A stretch of DNA of 64,000 nt from Haemonchus contortus (lineage: Eukaryota > Nematoda > Chromadorea > Rhabditida > Trichostrongylidae): assembly GCA_000469685.2 (NCBI GenBank), contig LS997563.1, positions 4,537,281-4,601,280 on the forward strand, given 5' to 3'. Of this stretch, positions 48,327 to 60,879 are shown piece after piece. The notes beneath the pieces were generated by a model. The model worked only from the letters and a program-made list of their open reading frames with translations. It was not told the origin of the DNA and ran no database searches. The position numbers and the translations under genes were made by a program. Position 1 is the first letter of the stretch, and each line of letters opens with the position of its first letter.

Positions 48327-48388
48327 ATGGTCGACACTGTGGACAAGGAGAAGCCTCGCCACACATTCACCTTTCTGACTACTCCACC
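48327..48388 (+). CDS. probable first coding exon of an unidentified gene
   Basis: ATATTCCAG directly precedes ATG at 48327, as at nematode trans-spliced starts. The exon is GC-richer than its surroundings, uses C/G-ending codons (GTC GAC, AAG GAG AAG CCT CGC CAC) and ends at a good donor (CC|GTGAGT, phase 2). It encodes MVDTVDKEKPRHTFTFLTTP and part of another Pro codon. A possible next exon is 49340-49381, reading MKCTQAERYRFRL in the right phase before GTAAGG, but its acceptor (TACAAG) is weak. I do not recognise the protein, and further exons could lie anywhere in the next 15 kb. Confidence 0.4.
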
Positions 48389-50059
48389 GTGAGTTTTTTG
48401 TCCTTTTTTTTCACGAAGTCAGGTTCAAATGGAACCTCCTTGAATTTTTACATTTTAAAACAAATCAATTAGATCAATTTTTTTGAAAACTCCCACGGTG
48501 GTCTCTTCGTATGCATATTTTCTTGCAGTAGAACTTCGAGAATGGTGGCAATAATTGCTGAAATATTCTCATGGCCATGACACTTTTTTGAATTCTCATG
48601 TAAAAAAAATAAAAATCGAGTAAATTGATACAATGATCATTCATTTGGTACCATTTATCGGTTCCCTGTTTCCTCCTTATAGTTAGACGAGGTTTCAGAG
48701 TGTACCCTGGGAAGGAACTATTCCCTAACAAAGCTCTTTCAAATTTTCAAAGTGCAACCTTACTAGCTTAATGGGCCTAATTCGGCGATATATTCAACTT
48801 GAAAAAAAACTTGGCATTGAACCGATTCGTAGCAAAACTAAAATAGCAGAAAAAAGAAGAAAAATTGCTTTCACTGTTTCTGTGAAAAGGAGTTCCTTAC
48901 TCGGGGGTGAAGGCCATCGATCTAAAATGATATCAGCTAATACAAAAAAAATCAGAATAAAAACAAGCCTGTCTACTTGAATCAAAGTTTATCTTTTGTA
49001 CGGCAAGGCTATCATACCCTCCGGAACCAATTCTAGTAGTTGCTGTAACAGTGCAGTTAAATGTGTAGAAAAATTTTGGAAATAAACTCGAACGAAAAAC
49101 CTGATCTCTGCCAAATCCTTGTAATACTTAGTGATATGATTCGAGTATAAATGATTGTAAGAAGTGATTTTACTGATCCGCCAGCTAGCAAATTTGAGCT
49201 CCAATATAATAGACATTCCTATGAAGGCCTATAACCAGAGATCTAATTTTTTCTGTTTGTTTATTTAGTTTTTAGCTAATAGACTACCGTAGTTATTTTG
49301 TTATGAATTTTCTTTATGTACTGCCTGTCAGTGTACAAGCATGAAGTGTACCCAAGCGGAGCGATACCGTTTCCGTCTGTGGTAAGGCTGCACTTTATGA
49401 CGTCTCTGTATGTTTGTTGACTAATTCCAGTAATTACTGTAGTTTTTGCACTCCGTTCTTTTCCAAATTCATAGTTCGTTGCATGGATTAAACTTCTGCA
49501 CCCTCTGGCAGTACTGCTAACACTTCTGCCCGTGCCGACGGCATTCAGACTTTCGTCGTTTATTGAGAGGAGTTAAGTTCAGATCTATACCGACCATTCA
49601 GCAACCAAAACGAGGTTTGTGGCGTCTTTTCTGTGAAATTTTCTTTTGATACAGTCAACACTGTCTGGTCGTGTCCATACACCATTTTGGGTTGATTACG
49701 GTAATTATGAGTAAGTTTGTATTTGTATTCGTTTAAGCACAATTGTGAGCGTGTATAGAGCATGTTTTTAACTAGAACTAATAATGTCGGCACAAAGTTG
49801 TTTTGTGTAAGCGTCTTTTTTTTCTGGCTGTGGAATAACCCTGCACTCTTAGCCCCAAAAACAGTTTCTATGAAGTGGGCCCAGAGGGCCAATGAGGTAC
49901 CATTGGACCCGATGTCATCAATTTTTATTTAAACCGTTCTTGTTCTGCGGAACTCCGAATATAGGAAGTCCAAGAAACGTGGGTGTGGGCCTTAGGCCGT
50001 CCCCTGCAGTTTCCTTTTGGTTGAATCCTTCACGGAAACTCTCACTATTTATCATTACG
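48389..50059. other. intron or intergenic, nothing firm
   Basis: Apart from the possible small exon near 49340 no coding segment is supported. The sequence is AT-rich. Confidence 0.4.
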
Positions 50060-50400
50060 CTGGGCATAGGTGGTGCAGTAGCAAAGGATACACTCCTCAC
50101 ACGCATTGTAAAGAGTTCGAATCCCAGATCGATGTCCGCCTAGGCCGACCAAGCCTTCGGGGTCAGTCAATTGGTACCAGACACTTTTAGTACCATATCC
50201 GACCCCGAAGGCTTGGTTGGCCTAGGCTGACACCGACCTGGGATAGAAACGGACATTCGTCTAGGAGGTTGAAAGAACTGACTTGTTCATCTGCCGACCA
50301 CCGCGATTCATTATATAGGCCACACGCGCATTCAGTACGCAACTACGACTCTGAATAGAAGTCGAATGCGTGGCGTAATCCTCTAACAGCATTGATCAAA
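50060..50400 (+). repeat. tRNA-derived SINE with internal inverted duplication
   Basis: The head (GGTGGTGCAGTAGC, GAGTTCGAATCCC) and 3' end (CTGAATAGAAGTCGAATGCG) are normal. In between, 50121-50164 is followed by its own reverse complement at 50201-50244 with four mismatches in 44 bases. Confidence 0.85.
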
Positions 50401-50614
50401 GCCCCAAGACTTTGAATTTTGAATTTATCATTGCGCTGCGATGTGGTATAGGTAGTAAGCAATGGCTACAGAGGGAATGAGTAGTTTATCTTCTCTCTGA
50501 ATTACTGATTTGTTTATTTATTTACCTCAAGACAAGACGAAATCAAATTGAAAACAAACAGTATCGTAATGTAAAAGTAGTTACTCGTTGATCATGTAAT
50601 TACATTCACATAGA

Positions 50615-50865
50615 AGATGGCGTACCATCTTCACTCTTGCATGTTCCCAGGATCGAATCCCGGATCGATAAACATAAACTCTCGGACTAACCACGAGACC
50701 TTCCATCGTTCCGTAGCCCGTCAATTCGTACTAGACCCATCTGGGAGCATAATATCACTGTGACGGTATTGCCTGGCTATCGCAATTCACTGTATAGGCA
50801 CACAGACATCTAAAACTCCACTATAATTCCGAGTGGAAGTTCAGTGCGTGGCGCATCCTAAAACC
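50615..50865 (+). repeat. tRNA-derived SINE
   Basis: CAGGATCGAATCCCGGATCGAT, GTAGCCCGTCAATTCGTACTAGACCC, CATCTGGGAGCATAA and GAGTGGAAGTTCAGTGCGTGG follow the family order. Confidence 0.8.
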
Positions 50866-50941
50866 GATGAGATTAGTGCCGAAAGGGCGAAAAAATTTCA
50901 AAGTTCGGAAGACTTCAAGACTTTCTAAGCAATTAGTCGAA

Positions 50942-51651
50942 TTATGGGCTGTCTTTCCTACCGAGGCCAGCTGGACCGATATCTGAACCGACTCTAAACA
51001 TCCCCAAAACCCATTCATCATTCTGGTTTTTATAGATACCCTCAATATGGATTTGCTTAAATGCCTCCATGACTCCAAATTGGAAAGGCTTGTTTTCCCA
51101 GTATCGGCCTCCTATCCAACCTCCTTTCCGCAAGTCCTGTGAAACTGAATTTCCAGCTCTGTTATCCTATCTACAGATGTGAAACCTCTCTTACGAACTT
51201 ACCATTGTTGTTGGCTCTCTCAAAAACCCCTCGAAAAAGAACCCCACTTCGTAGATTTGTCTGATTCGATGAAAGAAATGGCCGTCTTTCTCGTCATCCG
51301 TCTCGTTGTTGAGATTTGATGGGCTTTTCTGATTCTATTTTTAATATGTCAAACGTCATATGCATGAATCATTAACGTATTTGGCATGTGCTAAGTCGAG
51401 CTTATCCACATTCGCCTCTCGCAGTAATACTTCTTGAATATGCTCCCACTCTCCTACTCCCCTTTTAGCCCGTCTTCTGAATTTAATACACATAAAAATA
51501 TTCAAAGTTGTTAAGTGCTTATGCTCATAGCAGAATTGGGAGCTCGAACTACCGTGGGACACGGTTGAACCATCGTGGGATTCCACTGCTTCCAATGGCT
51601 TTAGGAGGTCCAGGAAAATTCTTTCACCATTTGGGCTACGATTCTTAGGGC
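50942..51651 (-). CDS. unrecognised three-exon minus-strand gene (5' partial model)
   Basis: Read on the minus strand: exon 51651-51377 after TTCAG, a 48-bp intron with a weak GTTAAT donor, exon 51328-51203, a 66-bp intron (GTAAGT...TTTCACAG), and exon 51136-50942 ending in TAA. All three stay open in one frame for 197 residues, although the first exon unspliced meets a stop six codons later. Composition is protein-like: LREANVDKLDLAHAKY, then HRIRQIYEVGFFFEGFLREP, then GGRYWENKPFQFGVMEAF. An upstream piece (HELFGELIG) could join in frame through a 33-bp intron. No start codon or domain is identified. It could be a chance model or a mobile-element remnant; only the second intron has two strong sites. 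Confidence 0.35.
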
Positions 51652-51879
51652 CTGAAGTGGGTAGTTATGATAATTTTGTGATACCTATGAGTTCGCCAAA
51701 CAACTCATGTATTTCTCTTCTGCTTATGTTCTATGATGATGTTACAACAAAATACAAACAATAATAGTATTAATAATAATAAGAATTTTGAATCGCTTGT
51801 TTTGTTAGCTGACGTTATTTTGCGTTATGCGATGCGAAAGTCTCAGAAGTTTGAGCTAGTTCTGCACCAAACTTTTGGC

Positions 51880-52075
51880 TTCGGAGGGGGTGCGGGTACC
51901 TCTTCCCGAACGGCGTCAGGCGCTCGCCGCAGCCGATCGCGCGGAGCGGTGCATACTCGTCCGGCGATATCGACCAAGATTCAGTTGTAAACAAGGGGCA
52001 TGCGCCGCCCCCGTCGCTCGCTAGCTCGGTCGCTCGCGCGCTCGCGGGCTAAATCGCGGACTATGAAAGCAGCCA
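51880..52075. repeat. GC-rich island ending in a MITE-like terminus
   Basis: A sharp rise in GC with CGCTCGCTAGCTCGGTCGCTCGCG runs ends in ATGAAAGCAGCC, the same terminus as the 4290-4929 element (its GGCTGCTTTCAT end in reverse). No clear left end was found, so it may be a broken copy. Confidence 0.45.
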
Positions 52076-52127
52076 TTCTAATTGGTAGGATTAGCAACTT
52101 CATTTAGTAACTCCTGATTTATCCTTA

Positions 52128-52790
52128 TCATTCTGACATAATCAAATAAGAAAATGGCCAGAGGTTTCTGCCCAATCTAAACAAAACTTTAATGATAATG
52201 CCTTTATGACTTCGTGTACTTGGCAGCTGCCTCAAACCACTTTCAAACTTCCAATGCTCCCCTTTTTGTAGCACGTCCACCCTCTCTGTACACTCTGGAG
52301 ACCATGTGCCGTTGCGTATAAGTGGATCGTCACATTCTTTCGATAAGTCGTTCAGGTAGGCCGAAGAATCGTTCCACTTTATTTTTCCACCATTGAAAAG
52401 AGGAGTGTTCCACTTATAAATAATCCGCCAATCTCTCTTTTTGTTTTTCTGACAGATGTGGAGTTTTCTTAGGCTTTGGCTGTATAGCAGGTAAGGTGCA
52501 TAGACCAAGGATGTGAGGAACCTGACGTCCACCCATCAATTTATCCGAACCCGAGCATTCGAGCATCATAGTAAGATAGACCGGGTAGAAGCTGTAGCAG
52601 TTGGGATGTCTTACCAGTGGGATGCCATTGTCATAATACGAATTAGGTTCTTGTATCGCATTAGGTAGTTTCCTGAAGTTCATACAGTGGTAGTGAAGCT
52701 CATTATAATAGATGGCTGGGTCTTATCTAGATCATTCCACATCTTCATGGCAATGATGTCATCCTCACCAGACGTCAGAATCGTCATTTT
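52128..52790 (-). pseudogene. possible decayed coding fragment, minus strand
   Basis: Three overlapping open segments in different frames follow one another: 52790-52715 reading GEDDIIAMKMWNDLDKTQP, about 52725-52414 reading LVRHPNCYSFYPVYLTMMLE, and 52450-52128 reading WNDSSAYLNDLSKECDDPL. Composition is protein-like, but joining them needs frame changes not explained by good splice sites. It could be a decayed mobile-element or host gene. No family is recognised. Confidence 0.25.
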
Positions 52791-54734
52791 ACGTCAAAGC
52801 CAGCTTTGCTCTCTATAATTTTCTAGCGGGGAAGCTAAGCTCACTGAGCTACCTCTCCCCCAGCATTTGCTTGCCAGCTAAACTTCTATTTCTAGCTGTA
52901 GCACTCTAATACTTTCTCCAATACACAACATTCCACAGACTATGCGCTGATGATGACTAAAAACGCCCTTGTTCTCTACAAGTACATACTATAAGTATGT
53001 AAACATTGTAATTGTGCACTGCTCTTATGCAGTTCTTACTCTCTTCAGATGAGAGGGCATCGAGGCATCTCATATGCTCCACTTCGTTCCCACTGTTGAA
53101 CAAGCTTTCAACTTGGACAAAGTGGAGACTAGATTTTTTGTTATCGAAGGTTTTCTCTCTTCCTGGCTTTCTTGACCTAGTTGTGGTCGATGAAGAGCGG
53201 TAAGGGAATGTACTGTCTTAATAACATATTCACAACCTTCATCTGGCGACAGTCGTCTCAGTTTTGTAGTTTTAGGACAGATTTAGGGAGGAAGGAATAC
53301 TTGGTGTATAGTGAAACTAAATCAAAGTAGTTTTAGTGGTAGGAATATCGGCTTCCCTTTGGCGTGCTTGGTCCTTATGACAACAACAGCCAGGAATCCT
53401 TTCGAACTCTTCAAGAAAATGTAATTGTCGAAAAGATGACCCGTTGAAGGGGTTCACTTGAAAACATTCTCGAGCATGAAAGTGCTCTATTCTGTGTATA
53501 GATCTACTCTCACAAAGCCGTTCGGAACTTTCCAAAGAGCTCATAAGAGGCTGAGAAAAAGTATTGCACGGATGCAGTGCCAAGGGCTGTATTGATGCCC
53601 CCTAAAAAATTTTTCGAAAAGGAGGGTGACTCAACGGTTGAGGAAGTATTACGTTGTACGTACGTGAAGTACCTGCCAGAAAGCCAGGATTTCTCCCGGT
53701 ATTTTCAGAGAGCTTTCATGTGGTTTCAATGTACGAACACTCAATGCGTATACGTATAACATATACGGCACCGTCTTTCCTGGAAAGTACTTCGTATTAT
53801 TAGTATTATTTGACCCCATAATGGCCGAACTGCTTCCCCTTGTTCGACAAGTGCTTCTTTGCAATTAGGCCACTCCGCTGCTGGAGTGCATCAAAACCTG
53901 TGTCCAGCATTCGCCCCTGAAGCTCTGAAGCTCTAAGCGATTCTGGTCACAGTTCGTTCCAACGCCTCCCAGCCTAAAAAAAATGTCCATCGTGAGCGTT
54001 GGTCTGGCCAATCGACTACGATATCGTGAAATGCTCATACGAGTGGGTATTGTTTTTCGATAGCTCTTCTGTGGAAAGTTCCACAACGTTCCGAAAAATT
54101 GTAATTTTGGCATATACTCCACGCTTAACCTAACATATCCAAATACTGTACTGACGCGGTGGTTTAGACACTATCCACTCTGAGCTTTGGGAAGCTACGA
54201 TTGATGCGATGGTGTTATGACGTCTTCAATTGAATCACCCAATTTCCTGATTGCTCTTTGGTGAACCCTTGATCGTTACTCAAATAGAGCTCAACTTGTT
54301 GTCGAAGAACACTTTGGGTAAAGCTGAAAGAGCAAGGAACAGAAGGCGTTCCAAATTTGGCTACTCCCTGACTACTTTTCCGCTTCCCCAGTGAAGTTAT
54401 CAGCAGTGGCGTTGCAAGAAGGTGAAAAATGAAGAGCGCCCTGCAGATCGTTCAGAGAATGCACTCTCATAGCTATTCAGCTTTGCAGAAACCTTGGAAT
54501 GACCTCTCAACTGGATAGCGAACTTTGGGAACTAGCCCAAGTTCAAAGTGATGGTTTCTAACAGCTCTGAGGCAGAAGGCATAGCTCAATCACTGAATTA
54601 AGGCTAGATCACAGCACGGGATTACTGAACAACCATCTTTGCTTTTTAGTTGTTGACACCATTAAACAAACATTCGACAGTAACTCTCGAGATTACGGCG
54701 GAGCTAATTTCTCGTGGCGAAGATGTGGTTTTGC
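52791..54734. other. intergenic, one weak exon candidate
   Basis: 53049-53200 follows CTCTTCAG, is open and ends at GTAAGG, but no partner exon or family is apparent. Otherwise nothing is seen. Confidence 0.3.
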
Positions 54735-54830
54735 TAAACTGAGCACTACCAGACGCGGTGTCCGGGATCGAATCCCAGATCGGCGTCACTCAGACTGATA
54801 AGGGCTTCTATTCCTCCAAGAATTCCAAGA
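54735..54830 (+). repeat. tRNA-derived SINE head fragment
   Basis: GGGATCGAATCCCAGATCGGCGTC followed by TTCTATTCCTCC; the body and 3' end are missing. Confidence 0.6.
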
Positions 54831-55012
54831 TGGATTGTGGTAGAGTCTGTCGCGAAGATAATGACACCTCACCTTCCTGAATGGACGACGAATATGTGGG
54901 CGAATACCAATGGGATTAGTCCACGGCGAAGTTGCCATATCCCTCACTTCAAGCTGGAATTTTCGCTATTTTTACTTAACTTATCTCGCTGTTTTCAAGG
55001 GAAATCGATAAA

Positions 55013-55426
55013 ATGCCCTTGAATTTGACAGCCTCTATGCACCCGAATGTGACAGATGCATCTGAATACGTATTCAGTTCAGAATTGATATTCCAATTAC
55101 CTTTGCAGCGAAAAGAAGCTGTCAATTTCCGTCCATCCCCTAGCCTCGGGAAAATTGAAACGCTCAGTAAACGCTCAGCTGTTCTCAGTAAAAACTCTCT
55201 GGCTGGCTTCTCCTCGTATTCTAAGGCTCCTCTAGTCGCTGTGCCGAATTCGGATCCTGAACCTGGGCCTTATCCTGGATGGAATATGTACGCACGAACA
55301 AGAAGTTTGAGGTTTGCTACCTTCCCTGATAAAAGCTTTTCACCTTTAAAAATTCAATTTTCTGCTAAGACTTTCAATCTACTCATTTTGCGACATTCTC
55401 AGCTTTTCTTCATTGCCCTTCTCTAA
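55013..55426 (+). CDS. 137-codon open frame, coding status uncertain
   Basis: It starts at ATG and is among the longest unspliced frames in the window that lie outside known repeats. The product is Ser/Pro/Lys-rich with a hydrophobic end (NLLILRHSQLFFIALL). There is no signal peptide, recognisable domain or paralog here. It may be one exon of a gene or a chance frame. Confidence 0.2.
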   Translation: MPLNLTASMHPNVTDASEYVFSSELIFQLPLQRKEAVNFRPSPSLGKIETLSKRSAVLSKNSLAGFSSYSKAPLVAVPNSDPEPGPYPGWNMYARTRSLRFATFPDKSFSPLKIQFSAKTFNLLILRHSQLFFIALL

Positions 55427-55614
55427 GGTTGTCTCTGACGCAAACCCCTAGTTTCATTGAAATACCTACAATTCACCTAATAACATCCACTACGATATCT
55501 GACTGAAGGGCATTCCAATTGAATTCAAGGCCCTGTGTGTTCGATGCATTCTGTGATTCGAGGCGTCTCCCAGATGGATCCGATTCTACTTTTTTTTCTT
55601 CAAAATATCAATTA

Positions 55615-55900
55615 GGCTGGGCGGAGGTGGTGTAGTGGCGAGTGGTGTACTTTTCACACGTATGTTCATGGGTTCGAATCCTGGATGGATATCCACGTGG
55701 GCCACCAAGCCTCTCATCCCTCCTGATTCGGTCAACTGGTACCAGACTTGGCTGGGAGGATAGAAGCACTGACTTGTACATCGACAGGCCACCGCAAGTC
55801 ATTGTATAGGCTACACACGCATTCAATACGCCACACGATTTTGAATGGAAGTCGAATGCGTGGGCGCATCCGTCAGACGTTATTGATAACGGCCTCAAGA
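55615..55900 (+). repeat. tRNA-derived SINE, well preserved
   Basis: The A-box region (GGAGGTGGTGTAGTGGCGAG), B-box (GGTTCGAATCC), body (GGTCAACTGGTACCAGAC) and 3' end (GAATGGAAGTCGAATGCG) are all present. Confidence 0.88.
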
Positions 55901-56174
55901 ATTTATACTTTAACAATAAGGCTGACTGCAACTACGGAAATTTCAAGAGTTCTCGATAAAGTGGGAAATAGAAGGCGTACCGGGCTACTCATGGCACCAT
56001 AGCTGCAACTGTAAAAAGTAGTCACAGAAGAAGTGTCAAACACTAATCATTCCCTTGAGATGGGCCAGCTACGCAGCCCTGACTAAGTGATTGATTCACA
56101 CTTAACGAAGACCTGCACCGGTTCCTATTGTTCCATAAAATTCCAGCCCTCGGCGCTAACCTTGCGGAAATGGA

Positions 56175-56430
56175 AAACCGTAATGGAGGGTGATAAAACG
56201 AGATCGATTTACGCAAATGTAGCCTAATCAGTGGCCTGCGCTGACCAGCCGACGTACAAGTCAGCATTAATATCCTCCCAGACGAGTCTGATACCACTTT
56301 ACCGACTCTTGAGGGAAGAAGGGCTCGACTGACCTGAATAAGTGCCCATCTGGAAGTTTATCCTCGCAGACGTGGGTATTAACGGTAAGCCACTTGTCAC
56401 TACACCTTTTCTGCCTACCCTCATGGATAC
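56175..56430 (-). repeat. tRNA-derived SINE, degraded
   Basis: Reverse orientation: GTGGCCTGCGCTGACCAGCC, CGTACAAGTCAGC, ATCCTCCCAGACGAGTCTG and CCACTTGTCACTACACC. It lies tail to tail with the copy at 55615. Confidence 0.75.
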
Positions 56431-56879
56431 CCACGTACGAATGAGTGACTCGCTAAAGTGGGCTCGTTTGTGAGAGATTCTTTTTTTCTGTTCGGAGGAG
56501 ATCTGTTCAAGCAAATTTCAGGAAGCTAGGTTATTCGAGCAGCAGTCTTTGACAATGTTTTGATTTGGTTCATTAAAATTCTAGTAGAATCGAGGACCCT
56601 TAAATTCTTTCTATAAAATGTCGCATTTAGTTCTGGAAATGAACTTTGACTGCGAAAAGAGCAGGTGCATTAGAGGGGCATGAGTCACTATAAACAATTA
56701 AGAGTTACATGCAATTTGCGAGTACTTGTAACTATCCACGTGAGTGTCAATAGTGGGTTACTCATCGTTTCTCGGAAACTACTTCAGCTAATCCAACTTT
56801 GAACAATGATTCAATGAATTTGTCGGAATTTATCGCATTCATCATATTCTTTCTGATGAAGAGAAAAAGAGATCAAGTC

Positions 56880-57045
56880 TTGAGGCTTTATCAATCCGCT
56901 CTGAGGGACGTGCCCCGCATTCGACTTCCATTCAGAATTGTAGTGGCGTACTGGATGCGTATGTCTCCCTACATAGACTTGCGGTGGCCAGCTGATGTAG
57001 AAGTCAGGGCTTTGATCCTCCTAGAAGGTGGGACTCAAGTGGAAG
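56880..57045 (-). repeat. tRNA-derived SINE, 3' part only
   Basis: GGGACGTGCCCCGCATTCGA, GTAGTGGCGTACTGGATGCG, TTGCGGTGGCCAGCTGATG and TTGATCCTCCTAG are present. The head half is absent. Confidence 0.75.
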
Positions 57046-60000
57046 TGTGAAGTGAAAGTAAGTGAAAGGGCTCAATGAATTGCTCGGAGTCGTTCTATTT
57101 TCATAATTCGTGGAATTCGATTCTTTTTGTGAGGAAAACCAGTCATGACTGAATCTCCCGGCGCTCCGCTTCATCCCCGGGGGTCCGGGAACTTCTCCCC
57201 TAATACGGCGTCGCACACGTCGCACCCGCCGCCTATCGCAGGATTGCGATGGAAGACTGGAGCGCGCAATTTGTGAGCTAGGGAGTCCTTTAATTATTTG
57301 AGTTGGCTGGCCGCTCTTTTCAATCCCAATGCGGTCTTGATCGTCGTTTATATAGGAGCAGTCATTTTAATTAATCAAGTCTAGTAAACATGAAAACTAA
57401 AAAGGAACAGAAGGAAAAACGATAAAATCAAATGAAAAAGCAAGCCAGTCAAGAAAAAATATCGCGTCCTATCGATTGGCGGGAGGCGGGGTGAGTACGG
57501 TAATTGCAGTGACATTTGCCGCATGCCGCAAGGGAGAATGCCGCGATAGGGGAGAAGTTCCGTTACCCCATCACCGGACACCTGTAAAAGATGGGGAACT
57601 TCGTAAAAGCGACGAGGTCCACTTGGTTTATGGGCCAAAAGTACTTCAATACGCTTTCATGGTCATCCTTGAAGATTTTTTCATTATTTGAGGGAACGGT
57701 CAGTGATGATCTTCTCATGATGATTTAAAAATTTCATCATCCTTTTTTTCTACTTGTCATGTTTTTCTTGTACACCTTTTATCAAACATTTATCCACTCT
57801 TCAATATTTTCCTTCCTCAGTTTCCATAATTTTCTCTGAGGGGCTTTAGAAGTTCTAGATTTAATGCCTGGAAGGGCCAGATTCAAGCCCTTCTTTTCAG
57901 CAGGAATAGAAGAATAGCTCCAAAAAACAAAATGCTCATAAAACCCTCCGAAAAACCTCTTTGAAAGACGAGATGCTGCGATTTAGAAGGAATTGAGCTA
58001 ATCATACGCTACTTTGTGACGGAGGAAGTGACGCAGCGTCTGAAGAACCTTCTAGGAAAGATTACCCTTTGGTACATTCTGAACATACATTTTACCAAAG
58101 GTGGTCTTGTAGGTAAGGTTGCGAGAAGTAATGGAATATAGAAATAAGTCAAACTTGAATATATTCGCAGTTGAATTAAATGGTCCTATGAAATCAATAA
58201 CTGCTGTTGCTTTCTGGTAATATGCAAAGATTTTAGATGGCTTTTTGACTTAACTCAAACTCTCCGGTTGTTTTTGGAGACTATAGACTTTTGGAGACTC
58301 CTTTGAATGGCGATGCCCCTATGCTTGTGAACGACCATTCTGTTGGACTGGGAGCGAAAGTTTCCCAAAGAGCCCTGGACAGTCCTTAGTCGCAGCGCCT
58401 CCTCTTGGCTGCTCATTTGGAGCAACGAGCGAGCATGCAAGATACTAGTAGGGGATACTCTAGCCCCATTATCCTTTCACGTGCTCGAGTAGGATCTGTC
58501 ACCGTGCCTTTCAATGACTTCGCAGAAAGGATGGGTACATGCCTTTTCCTTGAAATCTTTTTTCTATTTCCATGCGTATAATAGGGATACTGTCGATTAT
58601 TTAATGGGCTCGACTATCTCACTTCGTTCCGTCTCTCGAACCGCCTATTTCCTTTTGTTGACGGTTTCTGTTTTTGCTCCCCACTTCTGCCCTTGAGCTT
58701 ACGTCTTTGATTCCGCCCTTTCCATTTTTTTGTGGCGCATTTCTGCGTATAACTGAATTTATGGGTCTAAGAACGAACGATTTGGGATTTCCTCCGGGAG
58801 CAGTTCAACGGGCTTCACCCACACGGAATGTTCCAACCATCTGTTTCACCCTTAACCCTCGAACTCTTGTCAAAGCCCACTAGAACGAATAGAACGCATT
58901 CAAAGTGTTTTCCTTGAAATTCAGGGTCCCAGGTGGAGACCACAAAGCTCATCCTGTCCTGTTATTCATCAAAAATCCGAGTTATACTCGATCATCGAAG
59001 GGGCAGCAACGAGTATATGTGCTGAGCTTTTCTGAAAGCTTCCGAAACTTCGCTGAGAACTTTAATTGCCAAGTCGAAGATGGCCCGAAGGTTCATAAAA
59101 TGTCCCATGGGATCCAATCAGTACCCACTTTGCTGAAAATCATCGTACATTCCCACAGCATGTTTGATTCATCTGTAAAACATATTCTTGAGGGAATTTC
59201 TGGCCATCATCGATTTTCGACCACCTGCTGAATGGGAAAGCCAGATTTTCCTCTTTCCTAGTGTAAATTGGGTAATTCTAGGCATTGTCGCTGGAGCAAA
59301 GTGGATGAAGCTGACCACTTTTTTAGCCTAATTGCGTTAGGTCCACGTCTCTGAAGCACACTTGGAGGCATACGGCTGCTCCATGTTACCCACGAGGTAT
59401 TCACAGCTTTCTGTCCCACTTGCCTCTTTTGAGTGTCAAATCAGAGAATTTCGTCAAATTTATATGTTTGTCTATGCATTCGGAGTTACGGTACCTAACT
59501 GAGTCGTTCTCTTGCAATTTAGATGGAAATAACCTATTTTTTATAAACATTATCTTGCTATTGCATTTCCGAACCTAATGTCCTATTGGTCCCAACAACT
59601 TCCTTTTCTTACAATATGTATCTTATTAAAAAGTTCCGGTCAGAGGCAGGAACAACAACAACTACCATACCCTTGGGATACCCTTGGGTGACTGTACTAA
59701 CAAGTACGACTTCCCACCATCTCATAGTTCGTCTATTTCCTTTTATTGACGACTTCCACTTTTCCTCAGTTCTTCTGTTAAGCTGATCGTCTTTGATTCC
59801 TTCTCTCCTACTTCATTTTCACGTTGTCAGCCTTGTTCGAGTTCTTGGTGCCATCGTTCGAACACCTCCAAGTCCCTACTGAACAGTGAATTCCTGCAAT
59901 CTGGTTAGCCGTGAGGGCGTATTTACTCGGCAACTGTAATAGTTCGAAATTCAATTTTACCGTCTGTTTGTCTTCTTTGCACCCATTTCACTGTCACTTC

Positions 60001-60879
60001 ACACAACGTTCTAGTACATGTACTATGAATAGTACGATTACAAGTACCATTCGTAGAATAGCCATTCCACCTCCCAAACGTGCGCAATACACCATTCACC
60101 TATGAGCCTAACCCCATTCTTCAGTGTGAAAGTAAATGTAACCTGAATATTCTGCTTCTACTCTGCCCTCCGACTCTATTTCAGCGAACCGATGTGATTT
60201 TAGCTTAATGAATATTTCAACAACCTTATGTCCGATGTTGTCACGGTAGGAATCGGGACCCAGACTGAAATTTCGGCTCCATAGATTTCTTCTAATTTGC
60301 CCGGTCCCTAGTTTTCGGCTTCATAGGTGTCTTTCTATTTTGCCTGGTCCCTAAATCATTTTACTTCTAATCCCCGAGGACTATAAATGGCGATTGTATT
60401 GATCCGGGTAAAAAGTAGTCACAATAAAGCAGTGAAGAAATGGTTTTTGACCCGAATCCACTGTACACGTCGAGGGTCTCCCGCATTGGGAGAGGACAAG
60501 TTATGTAGACAGTGAGCATTGCGCTGATGCCGACAGATCAGATATCGAGCCGAAACTTCGAGAAAAAATTGAAGTTTTTCAGAGCTTACATTATCGATGG
60601 CCATTACCTAGCCGTCTATTTGATACGCGTGGTCCACCTTTTTTCTTGTTTTTTCCTACTTGTTTCATTTGATCTTACCTATTCGCTAGTCATTCTAGAC
60701 CACTCTTCCATGCCAAGCATACGTACGTATGCATGCAAATTCGTTGCCTTTCTCAAGTACCTCGCCGGCTTGCCACAATACTTAAAGGGGCAGATGAATA
60801 AATCATATAAGGGATGAAGCTGAAAGAATCGATAACGGCTTCAAAATCAATGTTTCCTTTGCCTGGTATCATTGTCTGC
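57046..60879. other. intergenic, weak frames and a direct repeat
   Basis: A GC-rich patch is at 57160-57290. 58600-58735 and 59700-59820 are related (CTATTTCCTTTTGTTGACG... and CTATTTCCTTTTATTGACG..., then GTCTTTGATTCC). A 108-codon frame at 58905-59231 after AAATTCAG is protein-like but unrecognised. Confidence 0.35.
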
